Shown: positions 15,306 to 21,693, counted from the first letter of the stretch. The stretch is 31,879 nucleotides of DNA from a virus (IMGVR_UViG_3300044646_000118:1-31879); one strand, 5' to 3'. Made by a program: numbers and translations. The notes: a model not told the origin generated them from the letters alone.

Positions 15306-15888
15306 CTATGATTTCCCTTAAAATCTTCTTATACTGGAATACATCAATATTTAGAAATGGATTATATTTTTTGATTTTCAAACTGACGGTTTCCCACACT
15401 GGGTCCAAAAGTTTTTTATCAAAATCTTTTACGATTGAAAATATTTTGTCGTAGATGACGAATGTTTCTGGCGATAATTTCCCGCTTAGAAATTTTTTGA
15501 GGACTATGGGGTGTCCTTTGGAACAGTTGAACACAGTTTCTAATTCGTTCTCTGAGAACAATTCCGTTGATTGTTCTTTGAACAAGTAGGTCAAACTCTG
15601 TTGCCTCCGCATCCAATCTGCGTAGGTCCTTTCTCCAGAATTGATAATTTCTCCAATCCATAAGTTCTGTGGGTTGTCTGCGGATACAAAGTTTGAGAGT
15701 AAAAAATCTACTATTTCTTTATCTGAATATTTTCTTGAACTTTTTTCGAACCAGTATTTGTCTTTGCGTTTATTGAACGAAGTGACTGTTGCTCTGGATT
15801 TGCCTCCATACTTAAAAAAGTCATATTTACTGTTCGTAAAATGACTTTTCATCGAAAGATAAGTTTGATATGTCTCAAAAGGACTCAT
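15298..15888 (-). CDS. gp59: DNA helicase loader gp59
   Basis: 196 residues (T4: 217). The sequence starts MSPFETYQTYLSMKSHF and continues SKYDFFKYGGKSRATVTSF, a pattern typical of gp59 N-terminal domains, then RKDKYWFEKSSRKYSDKEIV and NPQNLWIGEII. The C-terminal half is helical and rich in Lys, Phe and Asp. In T4, gp59 binds fork DNA and gp32 and loads the gp41 helicase. The start overlaps the gp33 stop (ATGA). The order gp33, gp59, then gp32 on the transcript is the T4 order with one gene inserted. Confidence 0.88.
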   Translation of the reverse strand: MSPFETYQTYLSMKSHFTNSKYDFFKYGGKSRATVTSFNKRKDKYWFEKSSRKYSDKEIVDFLLSNFVSADNPQNLWIGEIINSGERTYADWMRRQQSLTYLFKEQSTELFSENELETVFNCSKGHPIVLKKFLSGKLSPETFVIYDKIFSIVKDFDKKLLDPVWETVSLKIKKYNPFLNIDVFQYKKILREIIDE

Positions 15889-16145
15889 AACGGAAGTTTT
15901 GCTCTTGATGTTCGTTTCATAAAGTTAAGACGAGTTGCGTCCCACTTTAGTTTCTCTTTCAAAGGTTTTGAAATGAGTTTCGTAACTGATTCTACCTCAA
16001 GACAATTGATTTCGCAATAGTGACAAATTGCATCAATATAGTTAAAGTTTTCTTCTGCTACGATCTTTTCAATCTCAAGAGCAAACTTGGAAGGCGTTAG
16101 AAACTTATTCTCGATGGCTTGTTCTAGTTCTTTATTTGGTTCCAT
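15885..16145 (-). CDS. gp33: late transcription co-activator gp33
   Basis: 86 residues from the ATG at 16145, which has a GGAGCTCT Shine-Dalgarno and overlaps the nuclease gene by only 14 bases. The frame extends upstream to 16250, but that would overlap the neighbour by 119 bases with no gp33-like sequence, so it was not used. The core KFALEIEKIVAEENFNYIDA, then CEINCLEVESVTKLIS, then LKEKLKWDA lines up by eye with T4 gp33 (GFIIEKMVEEFGMSYLEA, FLEENSIPETQFAKFI). gp33 bridges RNA polymerase and the sliding clamp at late promoters with sigma gp55. It is consistent with the late boxes seen across this window. Confidence 0.82.
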   Translation of the reverse strand: MEPNKELEQAIENKFLTPSKFALEIEKIVAEENFNYIDAICHYCEINCLEVESVTKLISKPLKEKLKWDATRLNFMKRTSRAKLPL

Positions 16146-16812
16146 AGAGCTCCAGTTTATCTCTAACAAACTTTCTAATGTATTTGCTGAGCAGTTTGAT
16201 GTATTTTGATTTGTCATATTCTTCATAAACGACGCATTCTCCATTTTCACAAGCCATGATAATTACAAGTTTTTTAACAGTCAGTCCTGTTAGTTCGTAT
16301 AGCATACATCCATATGCCATACATTGAACAAAATAGTGTTCAATCCACTCACGTGGTTTTGGTTTTTTAGAAGTCTTAAAGTCGATTATTGATAACTCGC
16401 CATTATATTCGGCAATACAATCAACAGTCCCAGCAATACCCAGTTGCTTACTATATAGGGACCCTTCAAGGGCGTAAATATTATTTATACGATTGAGTTC
16501 TGATTTTGAGATCTTAAACAGAAAATCTGAAAGAGGTTGCACTTCTGGCAGTTCTTCATTTTTAAGGTAATGCTCAGTAAGAGAGTGCATATCAGTTCCA
16601 CGACTTGTTGCCGCTTTAGTGACACGCTCTGCCTCTTCTTCACCCACCTTCTTACGCCAGTTAACAAAGATTTCCTTGTTAAAATGACTGGTCACCGAAG
16701 TGATGGAAACCAGTCGAATAAGTTCTTCTTCGTCTGGAACTTTGTAGTACCTTACACCATCAATGGTTTCACGCTCCAACTGAGGGAGTTCAATATCAAC
16801 ATGATTAAACAT
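16132..16812 (-). CDS. RecB-like PD-(D/E)XK exonuclease
   Basis: 226 residues. RecB-family nuclease motifs are present in order: R71-G-T-D-M-H76 (the GTxxH motif), GTVD with D131, D144-F-K146 in the LSIIDFKTSKK strand, and a following WIEHYFVQCMAYG helix (the Q-x(3)-Y-type motif). Such single-domain nucleases in T4-like cyanophages are thought to act in recombination or host DNA degradation; the exact substrate is unknown. It is coupled to phoH by TAATG and followed by gp33. The catalytic residues look complete. Confidence 0.85.
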   Translation of the reverse strand: MFNHVDIELPQLERETIDGVRYYKVPDEEELIRLVSITSVTSHFNKEIFVNWRKKVGEEEAERVTKAATSRGTDMHSLTEHYLKNEELPEVQPLSDFLFKISKSELNRINNIYALEGSLYSKQLGIAGTVDCIAEYNGELSIIDFKTSKKPKPREWIEHYFVQCMAYGCMLYELTGLTVKKLVIIMACENGECVVYEEYDKSKYIKLLSKYIRKFVRDKLELYGTK

Positions 16813-17570
16813 TAAAAACCTGCTTCCATTTTCGCAATGATGTATTCTTTAACAAGTCCAGAACGAACAATATCGTCTACACCAAACTCAATTATATCAA
16901 ATGATGGCATTTTACGCAATACCGTCATAAAGTCCACAATACCATTACGCTCATTTGTTTTCTGCAAGTCTGACTGAGAAGCATCACCACAGAAACAAAT
17001 CTTGGTATTTTCACCGACACGAGTAATAATAGAATCTAGTTCGTGGAAGTTTAGATTCTGAAACTCGTCCACAATAATGATTGCATTATCAAGCGTAGTT
17101 CCACGAAGAAAAGAAGTTGACCAGAACTTGATGGTTTCCTGTGCTTTCAGATTGCCATAAAGCATTTCAAACTCAGAGTCACTTGGCATCTGGAACATGT
17201 ACTTCACCATATTCTTATATGGAATCTGGTAAATATCTGCTTTGTCATCATGTGTTCCAGGAAGGAAACCAATTTCACGAGTGGCAACTAGTGAACGAAC
17301 CAGATAGATTTTCTCATAAGGAGACTGTTCATCTAGAACATCCTGAAGAGCATTATAAAGAGTAATGAAGGTCTTACCAGTTCCAGCACAACCATAGGCA
17401 ACAATGTGTTTACCATCATTATAAGACTCAAAAAGTCTTTTTTGATTGTCTGTAAGAGGATCAATATCAATTAAGTATTCAGCACTTAGAGGTTTTCTCC
17501 TCTTCATTTGTTTTGCAGTCAGACCAACTCCGATTGGTTGATCGGTGTTTCCTCTTTTTCTTCTTGCCAT
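16812..17570 (-). CDS. phoH: PhoH-like ATPase
   Basis: 252 residues. Walker A is G60-CAGTGKT-67, Walker B is IIIVDEF with D168-E169, sensor-type GDASQSDL follows near 215, and NAL after the P-loop helix is family-typical. The N-terminus is basic (MARRKRG, QMKRRKPL). PhoH proteins are P-loop NTPases related to superfamily 1 helicases. In E. coli phoH belongs to the phosphate regulon, and phoH is one of the most common cyanophage genes, though its role in phage is unsettled. Its place next to a nuclease, gp33 and gp59 supports a nucleic-acid role over phosphate uptake. No pho box was recognised upstream. Confidence 0.93.
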   Translation of the reverse strand: MARRKRGNTDQPIGVGLTAKQMKRRKPLSAEYLIDIDPLTDNQKRLFESYNDGKHIVAYGCAGTGKTFITLYNALQDVLDEQSPYEKIYLVRSLVATREIGFLPGTHDDKADIYQIPYKNMVKYMFQMPSDSEFEMLYGNLKAQETIKFWSTSFLRGTTLDNAIIIVDEFQNLNFHELDSIITRVGENTKICFCGDASQSDLQKTNERNGIVDFMTVLRKMPSFDIIEFGVDDIVRSGLVKEYIIAKMEAGF

Positions 17571-17571
17571 A

Positions 17572-17823
17572 TTAGAGTTTTTTTACTTGTGATTTTGGTG
17601 CCTTACTTGCCTTAGAAAGAACTTCGTTCCATCCAGGATGCTTATTAACGAGTTTATCCCTCCACTCACCAACTTCTCCAGGAGAAGGGCAAGTAGATGG
17701 ATCAGACCAGTCACGAGTCCAGTCTGGATTATCATTTTTCCACTGGTCCCAGACGTGGATACTCATTTCCACTTCTTTCTGTTCACCAGTTTTAGTATTA
17801 ATTACAGGATATACGGGACACAT
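17572..17823 (-). CDS. conserved cyanophage protein, FmdB-derived? 83 aa
   Basis: The N-terminus MCPVYPVINTKTGEQKEVEM, then SIHVWDQWKNDNPDWTRDW, resembles the start of FmdB-type zinc-ribbon proteins (a short hairpin then a helix ending NP), but the zinc cysteines are missing. The second half GEVGEWRDKLVNKHPGWNEV, then SKASKAPKSQVKKL, is helical and basic, a pattern I associate with a conserved cyanophage hypothetical. It may be a regulator or a structural accessory; neither is supported directly. A late-type box lies at 17846-17852, 23 bases before the start. Confidence 0.75.
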   Translation of the reverse strand: MCPVYPVINTKTGEQKEVEMSIHVWDQWKNDNPDWTRDWSDPSTCPSPGEVGEWRDKLVNKHPGWNEVLSKASKAPKSQVKKL

Positions 17824-17845
17824 AAGTTACGAATTCAAGATAAAA

Positions 17846-17852
17846 TATTTAG
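17846..17852 (-). promoter_or_regulatory. late-type promoter box fused to thyX stop
   Basis: CTAAATA on the minus strand; its TAA is the thyX stop codon. It is followed by an AT-rich leader before the 83-residue gene. Confidence 0.5.
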
Positions 17853-18484
17853 ACCCATTCAAGGGCTTCGGCAACCGTTGGAAATTGTTCGGAAAACACC
17901 TTCTTACATTCCAGAGCAATGTCCATATGCTCCTTCTGAGTGCCATTAGCAGAACGAAGATTGATATAGTGAATCCAACTACGGCAAGAACCCGTCATAT
18001 AGATGCGTGTAGGCGTCGCTAAGGGCAGTACAAACCTTGCACACTCTTTTGCCACACCGTGTGCAAGAAGTTCCTTGTAGAGTTGCATAGAGTGTGCAAA
18101 ATGGTCTTGAATTTTACTCTGAAGACTTAGTTTCTCATAGTCACCAATATCATCAATTGAGTTCTGACGGTTCTTAGTGTCCTGGCGGCGAAGGTCAGGA
18201 ACAGGGATATAATCACTCAATAAAGAACTATCAGCATATCGCTGCGAAAATTCTTGAAAAGTGAAACTACGGTGGCGCAATATCTGAGCTGCGATACCAC
18301 GGTTTGTTTCAATCTCCAAACTCATAGACGACTGCTCAAAAACAGACCAATGATTGTGCTTAATACAATAACGTAGCAAACCCGCATAGTTTTCAGAATC
18401 TTGATTCGCTGGATTAGAAACCCTAGCAATATATGCCATTGTTTGTTCTGCATCGGGAGTCACACTGATAAGTTTTACGGTCAT
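17849..18484 (-). CDS. thyX: flavin-dependent thymidylate synthase ThyX
   Basis: 211 residues, full length for the family. The ThyX signature RHRxx(S/T)xxxxSxRY is present as RHRSFTFQEFSQRY (R70-H-R72, S80, R82). Further family motifs are HNHWSVFEQSSMSLEIE and LPLATPTRIYMTGSCRSW followed by HYINLR. The enzyme methylates dUMP to dTMP with methylene-tetrahydrofolate and FAD/NADPH, supplying thymidine for phage DNA. The start overlaps the upstream 55-residue gene (ATGA). Lying next to phoH and the replication genes, it is part of nucleotide supply. Confidence 0.96.
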   Translation of the reverse strand: MTVKLISVTPDAEQTMAYIARVSNPANQDSENYAGLLRYCIKHNHWSVFEQSSMSLEIETNRGIAAQILRHRSFTFQEFSQRYADSSLLSDYIPVPDLRRQDTKNRQNSIDDIGDYEKLSLQSKIQDHFAHSMQLYKELLAHGVAKECARFVLPLATPTRIYMTGSCRSWIHYINLRSANGTQKEHMDIALECKKVFSEQFPTVAEALEWV

Positions 18485-18648
18485 TTCTTTCCAAATCCTT
18501 TTGATGTTTGTGCTTCAAGGTTTGCAAGTTCTTGTTTCACTACTCGCAGTTGTTTTTTCATTTCTATAAGTTGCTCAGCAGAATATAAGTGTTCTTTTTT
18601 GGTTAATTTCTCAAGCAACTTTACTAGTTCTCGTGCTCTACTAGTCAT
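18481..18648 (-). CDS. small coiled-coil protein, 55 aa
   Basis: Not recognised. The product is almost entirely a charged helix (RARELVKLLEKLTKKEHLYS, then EMKKQLRVVKQELANLEAQ) with leucine heptads and a basic end KGFGKK. It overlaps thyX by 4 bases (ATGA) and the upstream gene by 8 bases, which supports it being translated. It may be a dimeric adaptor; function unknown. Confidence 0.7.
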   Translation of the reverse strand: MTSRARELVKLLEKLTKKEHLYSAEQLIEMKKQLRVVKQELANLEAQTSKGFGKK

Positions 18649-18814
18649 CTAAATCAGAATCCTCAAAAATTTCGTCGTAATCTAAAATCGGTCTTCTTCT
18701 GACCTCTGCTTCGGTGTAGGAATAGGCAGACGTATCAGAATAAACTTCTGCTTTCAAAGAATCAACAAGAAGTTCTAGATTACGGACAATAAGTTTTAGT
18801 TTGTCTTTGTCCAT
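18641..18814 (-). CDS. small acidic protein, 57 aa
   Basis: Not recognised. It has a helical N-terminus (MDKDKLKLIVRNLELLVDSL), a Tyr/Ser-rich middle (VYSDTSAYSYTEAEV), a RRRP patch and a very acidic end (DYDEIFEDSDLDD). It is the first gene after the terminator at 18846-18872 and so probably heads the thyX-phoH transcript. No strong promoter is visible in the 31 bases between them, so read-through past the terminator may supply it. Confidence 0.7.
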   Translation of the reverse strand: MDKDKLKLIVRNLELLVDSLKAEVYSDTSAYSYTEAEVRRRPILDYDEIFEDSDLDD

Positions 18815-18845
18815 AAGATACTATTCTCTTGAGGCATTTTAACAT

Positions 18846-18872
18846 AAAAAAAGGAGGGGATCAACCCCTCCT
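18846..18872 (-). terminator. Rho-independent terminator, minus strand
   Basis: An 8-bp stem (AGGAGGGG with CCCCTCCT), a 5-base loop and, on the minus strand, a run of seven T. It ends the cluster of six small genes at 18861-19792. The TGA stop of the last of them lies inside the hairpin loop. Confidence 0.92.
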
Positions 18873-19028
18873 GTTAAATATTGGTTCCATATCTAAAACT
18901 TGTTCAAACCACTCTTTAAGATGTATGCGGTAACAAGACCAATACTTACACCCACGATATGTAAGTTGATAACAGGCAGGTTCTCTGCTGTCCTTATCCA
19001 TATCGTCCCAGTGGTAATGGTAATCCAC
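18861..19028 (-). CDS. DUF4278-like small protein, 55 aa
   Basis: A GTG start overlapping the previous stop by one base (TAGTG) gives 55 residues; an internal ATG would give 46. The segment CYQLTYRGCKYWSCYRIH carries the L-x-YRG-x-x-Y motif of DUF4278, a short family common in cyanobacteria and their phages with no known function. Four cysteines or near-neighbours (CKYWSC) could bind metal; this is speculation. The stop codon lies in the loop of the terminator. I chose the GTG because the whole cluster uses one-base stop/start overlaps. Confidence 0.7.
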   Translation of the reverse strand: MDYHYHWDDMDKDSREPACYQLTYRGCKYWSCYRIHLKEWFEQVLDMEPIFNRRG

Positions 19029-19111
19029 TATTTAAAAAGAAATTGAATATAAAGCGACAATAAAGTAATTACAACCGCACAACCTGCGGTAATTTGTAAT
19101 ACTGCGAACAT
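19028..19111 (-). CDS. 27-aa membrane peptide
   Basis: MFAVLQITAGCAVVITLLSL followed by YIQFLFK is one predicted membrane-spanning helix with no soluble part. The start overlaps the upstream stop by one base (TGATG) and the stop overlaps the next start (TAGTG). It is too short for family assignment. Support comes from the strict coupling and hydrophobic composition. It could be a small membrane effector or regulator. Confidence 0.55.
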   Translation of the reverse strand: MFAVLQITAGCAVVITLLSLYIQFLFK

Positions 19112-19209
19112 CACTTTGCTCCAACGAGTTGTGCTAGTTGTGCTTGGTGACGGCGCTCTTCTTTTTGTTTTTGTTCTTTGATAAGTTGTAGGAAGTTTAG
19201 CTTTTGCAT
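19111..19209 (-). CDS. 32-aa charged helical peptide
   Basis: MQKLNFLQLIKEQKQKEERR followed by HQAQLAQLVGAK is a Gln/Lys/Glu-rich helix. It is coupled to both neighbours by one-base TGATG overlaps. No family is recognised. Reality rests on the overlap pattern and the coding-like composition. Confidence 0.55.
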   Translation of the reverse strand: MQKLNFLQLIKEQKQKEERRHQAQLAQLVGAK

Positions 19210-19346
19210 CACTTATGCCCCTCCTTTACGAACTTAACACCACGATAGGTTTCGTTGTATTGTTGGGCTTGTTGTTGCATTTGCTGTTGGTATTCGATAC
19301 GCTTTTGGGTATCGTATTCAACACCTCTGTAAACGACTTTAGACAT
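19209..19346 (-). CDS. DUF4278-like small protein, 45 aa
   Basis: It contains VVYRGVEYD near the N-terminus and ETYRGVKF near the C-terminus, the paired YRG motifs of DUF4278, with a Gln-rich helix (QQQMQQQAQQY) between. A strong AGGAG Shine-Dalgarno precedes the ATG. The stop overlaps the next start (TGATG). This is the second DUF4278-type gene in the cluster. Family identity is fairly sure; function is unknown. Confidence 0.75.
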   Translation of the reverse strand: MSKVVYRGVEYDTQKRIEYQQQMQQQAQQYNETYRGVKFVKEGHK

Positions 19347-19386
19347 TAGGTTTTCTCCTTAGTTTTTTAGGTTAAAGAGCGTTCCT

Positions 19387-19539
19387 TCAGTCGGCTTTTG
19401 CGTCTATTTTACACTCCTTTGGAGCAATCTGTTTGATTTCCCAAATCAAGTCATTTTTTGCTTGTTTTGGAATATCAACTTTATAAACTCTTCCAATCAT
19501 TAACTGTGCTTGTAAACAAGTTAATAAGAGTGTTTCCAT
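19387..19539 (-). CDS. hypothetical protein, 50 aa
   Basis: METLLLTCLQAQLMIGRVYK followed by VDIPKQAKNDLIWEIKQIAP and a short charged tail. It has a hydrophobic N-terminus, possibly a weak signal or membrane anchor, then a helical charged part with one C-terminal Cys. There is no clear Shine-Dalgarno. It lies 46 bases after the signal-peptide gene and 40 before the DUF4278 gene, same strand. Confidence 0.6.
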   Translation of the reverse strand: METLLLTCLQAQLMIGRVYKVDIPKQAKNDLIWEIKQIAPKECKIDAKAD

Positions 19540-19585
19540 AGATGAACGATCCGTTCCGAGTCGGCTTACTTCCGTCCTATTCAGT

Positions 19586-19792
19586 TTAGCACTTAAGTCT
19601 CACAACATCCTTTCGGAGTTCTGATAGCAATCGGTCTTCTTTTCTTTGGTCTACTACATCGTCGTTTTTAACGATGTCCATTAGTTCCCACGCTGCGTCA
19701 CAACTTATTGTCACTTGATTTGATTTGGCAAGTTGAGGCGTAGAGATAGAAAGAAGTGGAACCCATGCTAAAAGCAAAAGTGCCTTAGACAT
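19586..19792 (-). CDS. small secreted or periplasmic protein, 68 aa
   Basis: The N-terminus MSKALLLLAWVPLLSISTPQ is a probable signal peptide with cleavage likely around residues 20-24. The mature part has C30-DAAWELMDIVKNDDVVDQ and ends DRLLSELRKDVVRLKC, so two cysteines (30 and 68) could form a disulfide in the periplasm. I associate this pattern with a conserved cyanophage small protein of unknown function. It is the first gene of the six-gene cluster, with a TATAAT at 19813-19818 about 20 bases upstream of the start. Confidence 0.75.
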   Translation of the reverse strand: MSKALLLLAWVPLLSISTPQLAKSNQVTISCDAAWELMDIVKNDDVVDQRKEDRLLSELRKDVVRLKC

Positions 19793-19967
19793 AGGATGAA
19801 CGTTAGAGGGATATTATACCTCTATTCTTCTTATATATACAAGTTTTATGTTGAAACAGTAACAATAGATACAAAAATGTATCCATATTATACTAAAAAG
19901 AATGAAGATTTATGAAAACCCTCACGCAAAGAAATTTTGCCGGGAAATTTTCCCCCGATATGGGAAA
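19793..19967 (-). promoter_or_regulatory. intergenic control region with two TATAAT boxes and dyads
   Basis: 175 bases without a gene. On the minus strand there are TATAAT boxes at 19813-19818 and 19887-19892, neither with a good -35. A perfect inverted repeat GATACA-4-TGTATC at 19868-19883 lies where transcription from the upstream box would start. Near the end of the neighbouring gene are two more dyads: GCAAA-5-TTTGC (19926-19940) and GGGAAA-1-TTTCCC (19942-19954), without a T run. They look like promoter/operator and 3'-end structures; none is proven. Confidence 0.4.
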
Positions 19968-20321
19968 CTACTTCCGCTTTTTGGTTTTGGGTGCTTGATA
20001 ACCCCAGGTCTTTGGATTGTATCGACCATATCCAAAGTCAATACTCTTTAAGTTTTCACGAAACTTATCCCAATACATATCAAACAAACGAGTTCTTGTT
20101 CCTCTAGTTAGGTCATAACAAACTTCTTCGTCTACAAGATATTTTACAATGTAAGCATCATTCGGTGCTTCTTTGGTGCAGACATCAGCATATGAACCAT
20201 TTTCAATCATAATTTCACAACTGTAGCGTGACTTGCAAGTTTCTTTTTCTGCTGATGTCCAATGATCCATATGCTTTTCCTGTGTTTTTTCAACAACTTG
20301 ACTCACGAACGCCCTCCCCAA
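19968..20321 (-). CDS. hypothetical protein, 117 aa
   Basis: Not recognised. The N-terminus is MGRAFVSQVVEKTQEKHMDH. There are five Cys/His-containing stretches (ETCKSRYSCEIM, VCTKEAPNDAY, EEVCYDLTRG) and a basic, Pro-containing C-terminus YNPKTWGYQAPKTKKRK. The mixture of Cys pairs suggests a compact metal-binding or disulfide-free domain, but no clear zinc motif is seen. The start overlaps the end of the DUF6433-like gene by 19 bases. A later ATG (residue 18, MDHWTSAEKE) is possible. Confidence 0.75.
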   Translation of the reverse strand: MGRAFVSQVVEKTQEKHMDHWTSAEKETCKSRYSCEIMIENGSYADVCTKEAPNDAYIVKYLVDEEVCYDLTRGTRTRLFDMYWDKFRENLKSIDFGYGRYNPKTWGYQAPKTKKRK

Positions 20322-20935
20322 ATAATATCAGGGAATGCTTGCGAAACAACATCTTTACCAATTTTGTACTTGGTTTCAAGTTTCTTATCTTTAACAAGGC
20401 AAACAATTTCTGCCTCAAGAGGATGAAGACCTTGAAGAAGATTGATAAACATTGTTTCTCTGCGAAGAGAACTCAGACTATCATTGCCACCTTTGACAAA
20501 GTTATAAAACTTTTGATACTCTTTGCGAATCGAAGAGCGTCCTTGATCCTGAGAACCAAGAGAGTTAGTTCCAAGTTCTTCCATCTTATCAACTGCATCA
20601 GCAATCTTCTCACTCAGAGTTCCCTTGAATGAGTCCATCTCATTTACCGCAGAGTATGGAACATCGCCAGGAGGAAGTGCTGATTGAATGGTCTCATCAA
20701 AGTTCCAAATGAACAGTGTTTTCAGACAAGGATGAGCATACTTTTGAAGTGCTTCTACTTTCTTAACAGTGCTCTTTTGTTTTGCAGCAACATTCAGAAT
20801 TTCAAAAACAAAAGGATTTGCTGGAAGGTCTGGAATCGGTGCTTCTGCAACTTTTGCTTTTGGTGCTGCTGGTTTTTTTGTTGCGGTAGTTTTTGCTCTA
20901 CTCGTTGTCGCTGTCGTCTTCTTCGTCGTAGTCAT
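20303..20935 (-). CDS. DUF6433-like conserved T4-type phage protein
   Basis: 210 residues from the ATG at 20935; the frame can be extended to a TTG at 20947, which is less likely. Residues 1-30 are a low-complexity Thr/Lys/Ala/Pro arm (about one third Lys), followed by a helical domain with FIWNFDETIQSALPPGDVPY, then RETMFINLLQGLHPLEAEIV, then KDKKLETKYKIGKDVVSQAFP. This pattern (E-T-x(3)-LLxGxHPxEAE...KDKKL) is shared by an uncharacterised family in T4-like phages that I know as DUF6433. The function is unknown. The 5' end overlaps the membrane-protein gene by 38 bases. Confidence 0.8.
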   Translation of the reverse strand: MTTTKKTTATTSRAKTTATKKPAAPKAKVAEAPIPDLPANPFVFEILNVAAKQKSTVKKVEALQKYAHPCLKTLFIWNFDETIQSALPPGDVPYSAVNEMDSFKGTLSEKIADAVDKMEELGTNSLGSQDQGRSSIRKEYQKFYNFVKGGNDSLSSLRRETMFINLLQGLHPLEAEIVCLVKDKKLETKYKIGKDVVSQAFPDIIWGGRS

Positions 20936-21128
20936 GATAGTTTTCAAAATTAAATGCGATTACTTCGTCAGGTATAAGATTACCTTGCTGGTCAAACATC
21001 TCAGGATGTGGTCTTGGAATCTCCCGATAGTTCATCATGTATTCTCTTGCCACCCAACCTGCCATTACTCCCACTATAAGAAACAATACGGTTAGAAAGG
21101 AACCGAATACTAGACTAACTGCTAACAT
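20898..21128 (-). CDS. small single-span membrane protein, 76 aa
   Basis: Residues 1-28 form a membrane helix (MLAVSLVFGSFLTVLFLIVG then VMAGWVAREYM). It is followed by REIPRPHPEMFDQQGNLIPD and an acidic end (NYHDYDEEDDSDNE). It resembles a conserved cyanophage membrane peptide of unknown role. A GGAG Shine-Dalgarno lies 10 bases before the ATG. It overlaps both neighbours (14 bases upstream, 38 downstream). Confidence 0.75.
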   Translation of the reverse strand: MLAVSLVFGSFLTVLFLIVGVMAGWVAREYMMNYREIPRPHPEMFDQQGNLIPDEVIAFNFENYHDYDEEDDSDNE

Positions 21129-21393
21129 TTCTTTTTCTCCGGGAAACTACTTTTTTCTTCCTTGACTTTAAGGAAAATTCAAAATAGATAGTGACTTCCC
21201 GATTGAGAAAGCAAACTATCTTTTCAAAGATAATATGAAATGGTTGAGTCTGCTTTCTTTTACCTCCATTAAGAATGAGTTCAATGCCACGATTAAAGTG
21301 GTCTTCAGGTTTATTTATGTTCGTATCAGACGATTTGGTTTTCTTTGAGGAATTTGATTGTGTCAACGGATCCTCCAATCTTTTTATCATCAC
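21115..21393 (-). CDS. hypothetical protein with uncertain start
   Basis: The C-terminal 65 residues (DHFNRGIELILNGGKRKQ, then PFHIIFEKIVCFLNREVTIY, FEFSLKSRKKK) look like a genuine small protein, with alternating hydrophobic and charged residues and a basic end. The first 26 residues overlap glutaredoxin in another frame. In that stretch only ATG at 21393/21390 and two TTG codons are in frame; none has a Shine-Dalgarno. An ATAAATA late-type box at 21312-21318 lies inside the N-terminal part, so a shorter form from a non-AUG codon is possible. No family assigned. Confidence 0.55.
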   Translation of the reverse strand: MMIKRLEDPLTQSNSSKKTKSSDTNINKPEDHFNRGIELILNGGKRKQTQPFHIIFEKIVCFLNREVTIYFEFSLKSRKKKVVSRRKRNVSS

Positions 21394-21562
21394 AAATTAC
21401 CTGTGGAAAAGTAGAACCTTCTCCAAACTCAGAATAAAATTGTTCTCTTGTAAAATCTTCACCTAAAGTATAGACCACAAATGACTGTTTTGTCAACTCC
21501 AATACTTCTTTAACCTTAGTGCAATAGGGGCAATCGTTTTTACTATAAACAGTGAACTTCAT
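21326..21562 (-). CDS. nrdC: glutaredoxin (NrdC type)
   Basis: 78 residues, typical for a phage glutaredoxin. It has the active-site C11-P-Y-C14 after KFTVYSKND, the cis-proline in STFPQVI near residue 53, and the GG motif IGGSVDTIKFL near the C-terminus. Glutaredoxins pass electrons from glutathione to ribonucleotide reductase and other disulfides; phage NrdC supports dNTP synthesis. It is the first gene after the terminator at 21594-21620, with a TATAAATT box at 21584-21591. Confidence 0.95.
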   Translation of the reverse strand: MKFTVYSKNDCPYCTKVKEVLELTKQSFVVYTLGEDFTREQFYSEFGEGSTFPQVICDDKKIGGSVDTIKFLKENQIV

Positions 21563-21583
21563 ATTTCTTTAGATACGCTTAAT

Positions 21584-21591
21584 AATTTATA
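21584..21591 (-). promoter_or_regulatory. late-type box TATAAATT before glutaredoxin
   Basis: TATAAATT on the minus strand, 7 of 8 to the T4 late consensus TATAAATA. It comes directly after the T run of the terminator and 22 bases before the nrdC start. It could also act as a -10 for host polymerase, since no -35 is present. Confidence 0.4.
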
Positions 21592-21593
21592 AG

Positions 21594-21620
21594 AAAAAAG
21601 GAGGGCATAAACACCCTCCT
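21594..21620 (-). terminator. Rho-independent terminator, minus strand
   Basis: A 7-bp stem (AGGAGGG with CCCTCCT), an 8-base loop and a six-T run on the minus strand. It separates the tail-fibre transcripts from nrdC. It lies about 80 bases downstream of the strong promoter at 21700-21728. Confidence 0.92.
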
Positions 21621-21693
21621 CATTATACCACCAACTCACCTCTCCCACCACAGAGAGGGTCTTCATTCCCAAAGTTACAAGGATGTTGAAGAC
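21594..21693 (-). ncRNA. candidate small RNA between a consensus promoter and a terminator
   Basis: A perfect sigma-70 promoter (21700-21728) would start transcription near 21693, and a strong terminator ends it at about 21594, giving an RNA of roughly 100 nt with no good open frame. It has two hairpins: CCTCTC-8-GAGAGG at 21639-21658 and the terminator stem. The RNA is inferred from these signals only. An alternative is a 5' leader of nrdC with an attenuator that is sometimes read through. Confidence 0.5.

Noticed and set aside
16146-16250. N-terminal extension of gp33 to an ATG at 16250
   Set aside because: It would overlap the nuclease gene by 119 bases, has no similarity to gp33, and a better start with a Shine-Dalgarno exists at 16145.
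20936-20947. TTG start adding four residues to the DUF6433-like protein
   Set aside because: An ATG lies 12 bases downstream in the same frame and no Shine-Dalgarno favours the TTG.
21622-21627. Extended -10 (TGGTATAAT) on the minus strand just before the terminator
   Set aside because: No -35, and transcription would start inside the terminator hairpin.
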